Shown here: positions 9,707 through 18,202 of the stretch, piece by piece
How the letters are laid out: each line of letters opens with the position of its first letter
Position numbering within the stretch: the first letter of the stretch is position 1
Assembly: GCA_009692305.1 (NCBI GenBank)
Contig: SHZK01000006.1
Span: forward strand, 62,001-126,000
Direction of reading: 5' to 3'
DNA: 64,000 nt
From: Gammaproteobacteria bacterium
GTDB lineage: Bacteria; Pseudomonadota; Gammaproteobacteria; Pseudomonadales; Pseudohongiellaceae
Program-made: the position numbers and the translations under genes
The notes under the pieces: generated by a model
What the model was told of the DNA's origin: nothing
The model's input: only the letters and a program-made list of their open reading frames with translations
Databases searched by the model: none

Positions 9707-10528
9707 ATGTGGATCTGTCCGGTTTGTCAGGCATCTCTCGCTCGCACCGGCGAGCAATGGCAATGCGAGAACCGGCATAGCTACGACCGGGCGAAAGCCG
9801 GTTATGTGAACCTGTTACTGGCGAATCAGAAGAGCCGGCCCGATCCGGGTGACAACAAAACCATGATGACGGCGCGCCGCGCCTTTCTGGAACAGCATCA
9901 CTATCTGCCTCTGGTGCGCAAACTTGCCGAAATAATTGCGCTGCAGCATCCTGCAAAGTCACTGACCATCCATGACGCCGGCTGTGGTGAAGGGTATTAC
10001 CTGCACCAACTCTGTTCGCTTCTGTATAGGCCAGACTCGGTCATTACTGCCGCTGGCAGCGACATCTCCAGATCGGCCATAGAGATGGCGGCGAAGAAAT
10101 ATCAGACACTGCAATTCGCCATTGCCAGTAATTTTAATATTCCGGTAATTGGTAACAGCCGCGATGTGGTGCTGCATATCTTTGCGCCAGCGAGTGCCGC
10201 CGAGGTGCTCACGATTCTGGTGCCTCGCGGACTCTGGATTCGGGTCACGCCGGCGCCAGAGCATCTTGCCGAACTGCGTGCAGCGCTCTATCAAACCCCG
10301 CAACAGCACAGCGCAGATGCAGAAATTCCCGCCGGTTTCGAAGTCCTGCTGCAAACCAGGCTGCAATTCAATTTGAATTTGCCGGACCTGCAGAGCAGAA
10401 AACAATTGCTGATGATGACGCCGTATTACTGGAGCGTGGCAGCCGGGGCGATGGATACTGTTTGCGGGAAAATGTCGAAACTTTCTGCTGCTTTTATAAT
10501 TCAGGTTTTTCGAAAAGCGCTGCAGTGA
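9707..10528 (+). CDS. rlmA: 23S rRNA (guanine-N1)-methyltransferase RlmA-like
   Basis: N-terminal zinc-finger CPVCQASL...CENRHSYDRAKAGYVNLLL, then a SAM methyltransferase domain (IHDAGCGEGYYL). Confidence 0.85.
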   Translation: MWICPVCQASLARTGEQWQCENRHSYDRAKAGYVNLLLANQKSRPDPGDNKTMMTARRAFLEQHHYLPLVRKLAEIIALQHPAKSLTIHDAGCGEGYYLHQLCSLLYRPDSVITAAGSDISRSAIEMAAKKYQTLQFAIASNFNIPVIGNSRDVVLHIFAPASAAEVLTILVPRGLWIRVTPAPEHLAELRAALYQTPQQHSADAEIPAGFEVLLQTRLQFNLNLPDLQSRKQLLMMTPYYWSVAAGAMDTVCGKMSKLSAAFIIQVFRKALQ

Positions 10529-10577
10529 TTTAACAACTCGTGCGAGTTTTTGTTGCGCACAGAATGTGCCCCCGTAA

Positions 10578-11102
10578 TTGCAAATAGCCGGTCATACTTA
10601 TTCTGTACCCGGGCGCGCGGTCGCGGACGCCTATGAGATGAGCAGCGGTGAAGCTGCTCTCGGTTCATTAAATCCAGCCATACGCTTCAATCTGGACGGA
10701 TCCGAGTCCACTGATCGTGAGGGCATCTATGCCCCCAAAGTTACTACATCAGTGGGCAAGCCGGTGCAACTGTCGGCCTATGTGCAGGACCGTGGTAACC
10801 GCAGTAACTATGCAGAAGTGGAAAGCATTATCGTGCCCCTGGGCACAGAGTGGCTCTTGCATCAGGGGCCAGTTGCAGCTGGCTTCGAGCCCGCAGCCAT
10901 TACCGGCCGTGACCGGGAAAAAACCGGCGCGGATGAGGATAGTGTTGACGGCTGGACTGTAGTGCAAACCCAGGCCACATTCTGGGAGCCTGGCGATTAC
11001 GTGGTACGACTGCGGGTAGATAATTTTATGGCGGCTGACAGCGCGTTCGACAATCAGTGCTGCTGGTCAAACCCGTATGTGCCCGTGACAGTAGCGCCTT
11101 AG
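10578..11102 (+). pseudogene. Probable N-terminally truncated remnant of an exported Ig-like domain protein
   Basis: 174 aa, no signal peptide. Resembles only the C-terminal domain of the 36476-37408 protein (VGKPVQLSAYVQDRG...FWEPGDYVVRLRVDN...VTV). Confidence 0.5.
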
Positions 11103-11136
11103 TCCTAGTGCGATAACGAGTTAATCGACACAAGGT

Positions 11137-11163
11137 GCACAGCAAGCGCTGTGCCCCTTTTTT
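11137..11163 (+). terminator. Rho-independent terminator
   Basis: GCACAGC-AAGC-GCTGTGC perfect 7-bp stem followed by CCC and TTTTTT. Confidence 0.75.
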
Positions 11164-11180
11164 ATTGTTTAACTACCCGA

Positions 11181-13142
11181 TCAGGGCAGCGCGTATACCA
11201 GCAGTTCAGGCGCAGGATCGCCGAGTACACTGATGGCGACATACTGCTTACCCTCCACACTAAAACTCATCGGCGCGGAACTGGCATTGGCCGGAAGCTC
11301 GATTGCTGCAATTTGCGCCCCGGTTAATTTGTCTCGCGCAACGAGATTGCCGCCTTCATCTGCAGTCTGTGCATGAATCAGTAATGTAGAAGTTACCAAC
11401 ACCGGATAACGACCGCCGCCGCCCAGTGCTGGTAATTCGATTCCTTGCAGTGCTGGATGATTCGTCACCCTTGCCATGCTCTCGCCATTCGGAACCTGCC
11501 AGAGAATCTCGCCTTTGTTCAGGTCTACGGCCGTAATAATCGCGTACGGCGGCTTCAGAATCGAAAGTCCCTGCGGGCCACGCACACCCTGGTTCGACAG
11601 ACGGAAATAATTGAAGTTCGACTCATCGGCTGTCAGTGTTCCCATGAGTGGCACGGTGGGATTGTCTGCGGATGGCACATATAAAATACCTGACACTGGA
11701 TCTATGCCCGCGCCATCCCAGTTGGCGCCACCACCGGCTCCTGGTCGCAGGATGGTGCCGCGATGCCCATCGTCCCGTTGCAGAGTGGGCGGTGTGAACA
11801 GAGGGCCATAGGTATAATCTTGCAGAATCGCGACTGCCTCGGCGTGCAGTTCCGGTGTGAAATCAATCAGGTCATCAAGCGTAAGCCCCTGTTTGGCAAA
11901 TGCCGGCGGCTTCGTTGGAAAGGGCTGGGTTGCCGAAGGCCGTTCGCCTGGAATGCTTGAGGCAGGTACTTCTCTTTCAATGATCGGCCATACCGGCACG
12001 CCAGTGGCGCGATCGAATACATAGGTGAATCCCTGTTTGGTAACTTGCGCGACAGCCTTGATGAGCCTGCCGTCGACTGTTATGTCGATCAGGTTCGGCG
12101 CTGCCGGGTTGTCATAGTCCCAGATGTCGTGATGAATCATCTGAAAGTGCCAGACGCGCTCACCGGTGCTTGCGTCCAATGCAACCAGACTCTGGGTGAA
12201 GAGATTGTCTCCAGGGCGGTGTCCACCATAGAAATCATTAGTGGGGGCCTCTGTTGGCAGATACACAAATCCCAGCTCCAGATCCGCGCTCATTTGGGTC
12301 CAGACACCGCCATTGCCGGTGTAGCGCCAGGACTCTTCCTGCCAGGTATCCACACCATATTCACCTTGTTGGGGAATGCTGTGAAAAGTCCATTTCAGTT
12401 CGCCGGTGGGAATATCAAATCCGCGTATCCAGGTAGGTGGTCGTTCCTTGAACAGCTCGCGGTTGGAAGTGATCTGCTGCACCACGAGTACGTCGCCAAC
12501 CACCATGGGTGGTGAAACTGATCCCAAGGGTTGCGCGCCGGTATAATCCAGAACATCCCGTTCGGCTCGGGGAATGCCAGTGGTCATGTCGATACGACCG
12601 CCAGCGAAGTTTGCATCCAATGCGCCCGAGCTCGCATCCAGGGAAATAATATAACCATCGTTGGTGGCAAACAGGATGCGCGCCTGTTCGTCCTTGCTCC
12701 AGTAGGCTACGCCGCGATGATGAAATCCCAGAGGGCTGACGGGACTGCCAGAGCGATAAATTTTCGGATCATATGTCCAGAGTGTGGCACCGCTTGCCGC
12801 ATCGATTGCGGCTACCTGATTCAATGCCGTAATTATATAGAGCACACCATCGATCATGAGTGGAGTGGCTTGCATACGTCCGAAACTGATGTCGGCGCCG
12901 GTTTCTACTAATGCCGCCAGATCGAGATCAGCGTCGATAGATCGCCAGCGCCAGGCCAGTTGTAATTGACTGAAATTGTCCGCGTTGATTTCACTGAGTG
13001 GGGTGTATTTGGTAGAGCCCGAGTCGCCGCCGTAGCTGTGCCATTCGCCATCGGCACTGCCGTACTGTCCAGATGCACTCAAGCTGACAAGCAGCAGGCT
13101 GCTTCCCAGCAAGAGTGATACACGTGTTCCAGGGTTTAACAT
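11181..13142 (-). CDS. PQQ-binding-like beta-propeller dehydrogenase (quinoprotein glucose/alcohol dehydrogenase-like)
   Basis: 653 aa with signal peptide, EWHSYGGDSGSTKYTPLSEINADN and repeated propeller blades. Confidence 0.85.
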   Translation of the reverse strand: MLNPGTRVSLLLGSSLLLVSLSASGQYGSADGEWHSYGGDSGSTKYTPLSEINADNFSQLQLAWRWRSIDADLDLAALVETGADISFGRMQATPLMIDGVLYIITALNQVAAIDAASGATLWTYDPKIYRSGSPVSPLGFHHRGVAYWSKDEQARILFATNDGYIISLDASSGALDANFAGGRIDMTTGIPRAERDVLDYTGAQPLGSVSPPMVVGDVLVVQQITSNRELFKERPPTWIRGFDIPTGELKWTFHSIPQQGEYGVDTWQEESWRYTGNGGVWTQMSADLELGFVYLPTEAPTNDFYGGHRPGDNLFTQSLVALDASTGERVWHFQMIHHDIWDYDNPAAPNLIDITVDGRLIKAVAQVTKQGFTYVFDRATGVPVWPIIEREVPASSIPGERPSATQPFPTKPPAFAKQGLTLDDLIDFTPELHAEAVAILQDYTYGPLFTPPTLQRDDGHRGTILRPGAGGGANWDGAGIDPVSGILYVPSADNPTVPLMGTLTADESNFNYFRLSNQGVRGPQGLSILKPPYAIITAVDLNKGEILWQVPNGESMARVTNHPALQGIELPALGGGGRYPVLVTSTLLIHAQTADEGGNLVARDKLTGAQIAAIELPANASSAPMSFSVEGKQYVAISVLGDPAPELLVYALP

Positions 13143-13181
13143 GGATTTCGGTCCTCTCAGGTGTTCAGTCTTCCAATGTAC

Positions 13182-14558
13182 TCAGTTACTCAAGGTCCAT
13201 CGCGCGCGTAATGCTTCCCGGTCCACGCGTTCGCCGCGCAGGTAAACATCGCTGATCTGGCGAGTATTATTTATATCATCCAGGGGATTGGCGTCGAGTA
13301 TGACAAAATCCGCTGCCTTGCCGGCGCGCAAGCTGCCAACTTCGTTCAGACCAAAGGCCGCCGCTGCACGCGAGGTCGCCGCGACGATGGCTTCTGCCGG
13401 CGTCATGCCCATGCGCACGAATAACGCCAGCTCGACATGATCGGCGTACCCGAAAAAGTCGCCTACTGCGCCGGCATCGGTGCCGAGGATGATGTGATCT
13501 TTCAGTTTTAAAAGATTATTCGCCAGCATGGCCGAGCGTTGCTCTGCGGCGGCGCTGCGGTTGGTGGCAGGAGGATTGTAGTTTTCGTTTAGTGTCGCGA
13601 GTACGGATGCTGGCACCTGATCAGCAAAATACGGATCCTGAAACGCCGGAATGTACCAGAGCTCACTCTTGGTAATCATGCCCAAGGTCGGAACGATGTA
13701 GATATTGTTCTCGCGCACCAGTTCCAGGTACTCATCGTCTACAGCCATATCATACGGCATATGAATGAAACGTCTGTTGCCATAGCTCGCCAGCGTTTTG
13801 TGATCGGCCAGGGTCGTGGCGTGGGCAATGATGCGGATATCGTATTTCTCCGCAGTATCCAGCACGGCGCGATAAGTCTCAGGAGCCAGTTTTACCTGGG
13901 CGCCACGGCGTTCGTCCCGGGCATCAATCCAGATCTTGGCAATGCCCACTCCGCTCGTCGCCAGTTCTCGTACCGTTCTGACTGCTTGTTCCGGATCGGC
14001 AACGCTGTGTACGCCCCAGTAGTCGGGATCATCGGTAAAGCGCGGGTTGGGACCGCCGCCGGGAGAGCCCATACCCGGCGAGAGGTGATAGCGCGCACCA
14101 GCAATATTGCCGCGTAATTGTTCGAGCTTCACGGCATTGGCAACGTCTTCCTTGTCGCTGCCCGTGGAGATGATGGTGCCTACCCCATAGTAGGCATGAC
14201 GGTATAGATGGTCGGTGAGGTTGGTAGCAGTGAAAAACTGCGAGCCCCAATCACCGTAGGCTTCCCAGCCAAGGTGAGCGTGGGTATTTACCAGCGCCGG
14301 AATAATAGTCTTGCCGGTCAGGTCGTGGCGTACTGCAGTTGCGGGGATATCCATGCTGGCAGCGGGACCGACCGCCAGAATTATATCGTCGCGTACCAGC
14401 AACGAGCCCTGTTCGACAACCGAGCCGTCACCGGCAATTATGCGCGCATTGTTGAATACGTGTTCGATCGCGCTGTTGTCGGCATCGTTGGTCGATTGGG
14501 CCTGGGCACCGGACAAGAACAGGAATGAGACTATAATCGCGCAAGCCGCAGTTTTCAT
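13182..14558 (-). CDS. Exported amidohydrolase family protein
   Basis: 458 aa with signal peptide; NTHAHLGWE, IIAHATTLADHK and GTDAGAVG metal-site motifs. Confidence 0.88.
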   Translation of the reverse strand: MKTAACAIIVSFLFLSGAQAQSTNDADNSAIEHVFNNARIIAGDGSVVEQGSLLVRDDIILAVGPAASMDIPATAVRHDLTGKTIIPALVNTHAHLGWEAYGDWGSQFFTATNLTDHLYRHAYYGVGTIISTGSDKEDVANAVKLEQLRGNIAGARYHLSPGMGSPGGGPNPRFTDDPDYWGVHSVADPEQAVRTVRELATSGVGIAKIWIDARDERRGAQVKLAPETYRAVLDTAEKYDIRIIAHATTLADHKTLASYGNRRFIHMPYDMAVDDEYLELVRENNIYIVPTLGMITKSELWYIPAFQDPYFADQVPASVLATLNENYNPPATNRSAAAEQRSAMLANNLLKLKDHIILGTDAGAVGDFFGYADHVELALFVRMGMTPAEAIVAATSRAAAAFGLNEVGSLRAGKAADFVILDANPLDDINNTRQISDVYLRGERVDREALRARWTLSN

Positions 14559-14576
14559 TTTTTGTCATCACATTCG

Positions 14577-16808
14577 TTATTTTGCCAGTGGATCAGTTCG
14601 AATCTGGAATTTCACCATCTTGCTGGTTGTGCCTTTGCCACCTTCTGTATGCCAGTTGAAATTGGTGCCGTAATTCGCCCACACGGCGCGTCCTTTCCAG
14701 CCAGTATCAGGATCATCAATGCGTCCATCGAGACCGCGCGAGTAGAATCCCAGGGGATAGGGCACGCGCATCACGACCCATTCACCGGTTTCAGGATTCA
14801 ATACCTGTAAAGAATCCGAACCAGAACCGGTGGCGATAGGAATATTTTCCCCGAGTCCGAGCGTGTTGAAATTGTCTACCCAGTTATAGTAATGAAAATC
14901 AGCCTTGACCTCGGTGCCTTTCAGGTTCGGGCCAGGCACTTCATACAGGGTCCAGCCTTCCTGGCAATGTTGCGAGTCGCCAGTGGCGGGACCATTCAGC
15001 ACCTTGCATTTGCTGCGGTCGAAACTGGCAAGGTGACTACTGCCTGACAAGGCAGTCCAGATGATGCCATTCTTGTCGACATCGATGCCCCGTGGACCGA
15101 AGCCTTCATACTCACCATCAATCACTGGTACTTCATATACTTCAGTAATACAGGTCTCTGGTGGATTGGTGCCCTTGTCGAAACGGTAGATACGACCAGG
15201 AAATTCCGTGCCGCCGCCCCAGGCCACATCATCGACCTGATTGACGATGATGCCGTAGCTGCCTGGACTCATACGGGTATCCAGACTGGGATCGAAGTCC
15301 GCCAGCTTCTCGCCACCGCCACCTTCATTTTGGGAGCGCAGTGCACCCTCCGGTTCATTCCAGGGTTTGGTGATACGGCCATCGCCATTGGTGTCGACCA
15401 CCATCGGGCACCAGCCCTGGGATAATTGTTCATCACCGGTGAGATCGAAAAGGCGGGTATTGATCCAGCCGAGGATGTCGCCGCCGCCACTGAAATAGAG
15501 TGTGCGGTCCGCATCGCCAGCGAATTGCAGATGGTGAGTGGCGAAGCAGGTGTCGATCAAGCCAAATGACTCGGTCGCAGGATCGTAATAGGAAGCCTGC
15601 CGGTCACTGCGGCGCGATGGGTAATATTGTGCGAATTTGTTGTCAGAGCCTTGCTGACACCAGGCGGGCAAAATATCACCGCGAACCTTGGTGGTCATCC
15701 AGATGCGTCCGAGTTCATCGAACATGGGATTATGGGGATCGGCCGGCCCGGTCCACAGACCTTCACTGCCATAGAACACGGATGGCACCGGAAACTGTGT
15801 GGCAAAACGCGACACGGCGGGATTATCCGCATTGTCTTTAACCGCGATTTCAATGGTGCGGAAGGCATTGGTCGTGGTGTCCAGCTCGATCAGGGTGCCA
15901 TGCCCGCCATCCACACCATAGACCTTGCCGTTGGCATTCAGCATTGGATTGCGCTTGTCGGTCGTAATCTCATCATGAATGTAAGAGGATTCATTGCCCC
16001 AATCCCACAAGGTCAGTACCACATTACGTTCGATTCCCTGCGGGCGCGGTGGCACGGGTGGCAATTCGCCGGCGGCAATGCGATCGGTCCAGTCGGCGTA
16101 CATGGCCATGCCGCGTTCGCGTCCGAAGCGTCCGGCAAAGCCACTCATAAACGCGCCGCGAATACCGATCGCGGTTCGATAATTCCAGGCCTCGACACTG
16201 GAACCCAGTTGCAGATGACTCAGGTGATCGAGCGTGCGGGTTAATTTATTGCCGAGTTGATGGCACAGCTGACAGCCCTGCTTGGTCATATCGATCCATT
16301 GCGCCTGGCTCTGCATCTCCGTGGAGATGCCGTTACCTGCTTCACCAGTGCCCGGGAAATTGTCGGCAGCGGGCACTTCCAGCAGCGAATACCAGTAGTT
16401 TGCCGGATAGACCTGGGCGGCTTCGGCCGCGGTGTCCGCTACCAACGCCTGCAGTGTGACAGCGGCGCCGATTCTAAGGGATACTGGTTCGGAATCTGAC
16501 AGACCGTAGCCACGTATCCAGACTTTGTACAGGGCATCAGGTAATTCCGGCAGCAGGAAACGGCCTTCAGCATCGGTGACTACTATTTTTATGAAGTGAG
16601 TCGGAAGGTCATCAGTTTCGGCAATAACCCAGACGCCGGCCTCCTGCCCGTTGCTGCTTTGCACCCTGCCTTCGATGGTGCCCGCGGCCGCTTGGGTCTG
16701 CGCAGAAATTGACGAGACCATGGCTGCGATCAATGTCAGGCAAAAAGCCTGTCCCAACCGACGCCGAGCGGAATCTCCCTTCACCAGCAATTTATCGATC
16801 AAGTACAT
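14577..16808 (-). CDS. Exported protein with carboxypeptidase-regulatory-like domain, CxxCH motif and Vgb-type beta-propeller
   Basis: 743 aa; TIEGRVQSSNGQEAGVWVIAE domain, CQLCH motif, then propeller-like repeats. Confidence 0.75.
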   Translation of the reverse strand: MYLIDKLLVKGDSARRRLGQAFCLTLIAAMVSSISAQTQAAAGTIEGRVQSSNGQEAGVWVIAETDDLPTHFIKIVVTDAEGRFLLPELPDALYKVWIRGYGLSDSEPVSLRIGAAVTLQALVADTAAEAAQVYPANYWYSLLEVPAADNFPGTGEAGNGISTEMQSQAQWIDMTKQGCQLCHQLGNKLTRTLDHLSHLQLGSSVEAWNYRTAIGIRGAFMSGFAGRFGRERGMAMYADWTDRIAAGELPPVPPRPQGIERNVVLTLWDWGNESSYIHDEITTDKRNPMLNANGKVYGVDGGHGTLIELDTTTNAFRTIEIAVKDNADNPAVSRFATQFPVPSVFYGSEGLWTGPADPHNPMFDELGRIWMTTKVRGDILPAWCQQGSDNKFAQYYPSRRSDRQASYYDPATESFGLIDTCFATHHLQFAGDADRTLYFSGGGDILGWINTRLFDLTGDEQLSQGWCPMVVDTNGDGRITKPWNEPEGALRSQNEGGGGEKLADFDPSLDTRMSPGSYGIIVNQVDDVAWGGGTEFPGRIYRFDKGTNPPETCITEVYEVPVIDGEYEGFGPRGIDVDKNGIIWTALSGSSHLASFDRSKCKVLNGPATGDSQHCQEGWTLYEVPGPNLKGTEVKADFHYYNWVDNFNTLGLGENIPIATGSGSDSLQVLNPETGEWVVMRVPYPLGFYSRGLDGRIDDPDTGWKGRAVWANYGTNFNWHTEGGKGTTSKMVKFQIRTDPLAK

Positions 16809-17049
16809 GAATGTCTCCCAGAGGTTGCTATTACACCAGATACCACGACGTCCTGATTTGTACCATTTTTAAAAGGGAGTGGCCCTGCAATTTTATCCCG
16901 GATTTCGAAAACAGCTTGGAATCGACTATGCAGCGCACGCCTGAACCTATACATTTGCTCATACTACTATTAACGGTAACAGGTATTAACGCCACGCAGA
17001 CCCTGCTCAACAGACAGTCATTCAACTGCACATAATAAGAGACTGAGAC

Positions 17050-18201
17050 ATGAAATCAGACATCGACCGCTGGTTGACCGCGTATCAAAGCCGACAATTT
17101 AATCGACGTTCATTCCTGGCCTCAATCGCGGCATTGGCGGTAAGCGGTTGCAGCCCGACTGATAATGCCGGCAGCGCGGTAATGGACAGCACTAACGCCA
17201 ATCTGACAGCGCTGGCACCACCTCTTGGCCCACCCATCCCAGTGCAGTCCATCAATCATATGACCCTCAGTGTGTCCGACCCGGCCGCGTCATTGGCCTG
17301 GTATCAGGGCTTGTTTGGCATGCCTATCGCTGCGCGTCAGGGCGACACAATCGTTATGCAGGTAGGTGACGGTCCCCAGTTCATTGCGTTAGGCGGAACT
17401 GGCGGCGATAACCCACGCATTACGCACTTGTGTCTTGCCGTGGAAAATTTCAACGACGAGCGCATCGTGCAGCTTCTCGCTGACAACGGTATTGCAGCGA
17501 CCGGCGCATCCGGCGCCATGCAGTCGCGCGTGAGAATGCGCGGCGCCGAGGCTGGCGGTGCACCCGCCGGCACGCCCGAGCTTTATTTTGGTGACGCGGA
17601 CGGCATCGTGGTGCAATTGCAGGATACAACTTACTGTGGCGGCGCCGGCTTGTTGGGGGAAGCATGTCTGGCCAGCCCGGAGCCGGCACCGGGTCCCGGA
17701 CTCTTGCGCTTGCGCGAGTTCAATCACTTCACACTGTTCGTGTCGGATCAGGCGCGTTCCATCGAGCTCTATCAGCGTTTGTTTGGTCTGCCTATTGATA
17801 CTTACCAAGGCGCCATGCCAGTGCTCAGAGTGGGCACGGGCAAACAGTTCTTGGCACTGGCGCAGGTGCCACAATTAGCCGGTCGCATCCATCATGCTTC
17901 CATGGCCGTGGATAATTTCAATGTCGAAAACATTTTTGCGTTACTGCAGAGCTATGGATTGACGCTGCTGGGAGAAGCCGCTGGCGCTACCGGTCCGCTG
18001 CAAACCTATGTCACCTTGCGTGGACCGGATCGCGGCGGTGCGGTCGATGGCACGCCCGAGCTGTACTTTACCGATCCCGATGGCATCCTGATCCAACTGC
18101 AGGATTCAAGTTACTGCGGTGGCAACGGCTATCTGGGCGATGAATGTGGCACGGTGGAGAATCCGACCGGCGCCAACAGTCCTGCAGTAGCTGGAAGATG
18201 A
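17050..18201 (+). CDS. Predicted Tat lipoprotein with two VOC/glyoxalase-type domains
   Basis: NRRSFLASIAALAVSGC (twin Arg plus lipobox); two repeats each with NHxTLxVSD, HxxxAVxNF and PELYFxDxDG. Confidence 0.85.
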   Translation: MKSDIDRWLTAYQSRQFNRRSFLASIAALAVSGCSPTDNAGSAVMDSTNANLTALAPPLGPPIPVQSINHMTLSVSDPAASLAWYQGLFGMPIAARQGDTIVMQVGDGPQFIALGGTGGDNPRITHLCLAVENFNDERIVQLLADNGIAATGASGAMQSRVRMRGAEAGGAPAGTPELYFGDADGIVVQLQDTTYCGGAGLLGEACLASPEPAPGPGLLRLREFNHFTLFVSDQARSIELYQRLFGLPIDTYQGAMPVLRVGTGKQFLALAQVPQLAGRIHHASMAVDNFNVENIFALLQSYGLTLLGEAAGATGPLQTYVTLRGPDRGGAVDGTPELYFTDPDGILIQLQDSSYCGGNGYLGDECGTVENPTGANSPAVAGR

Positions 18202-18202
18202 C

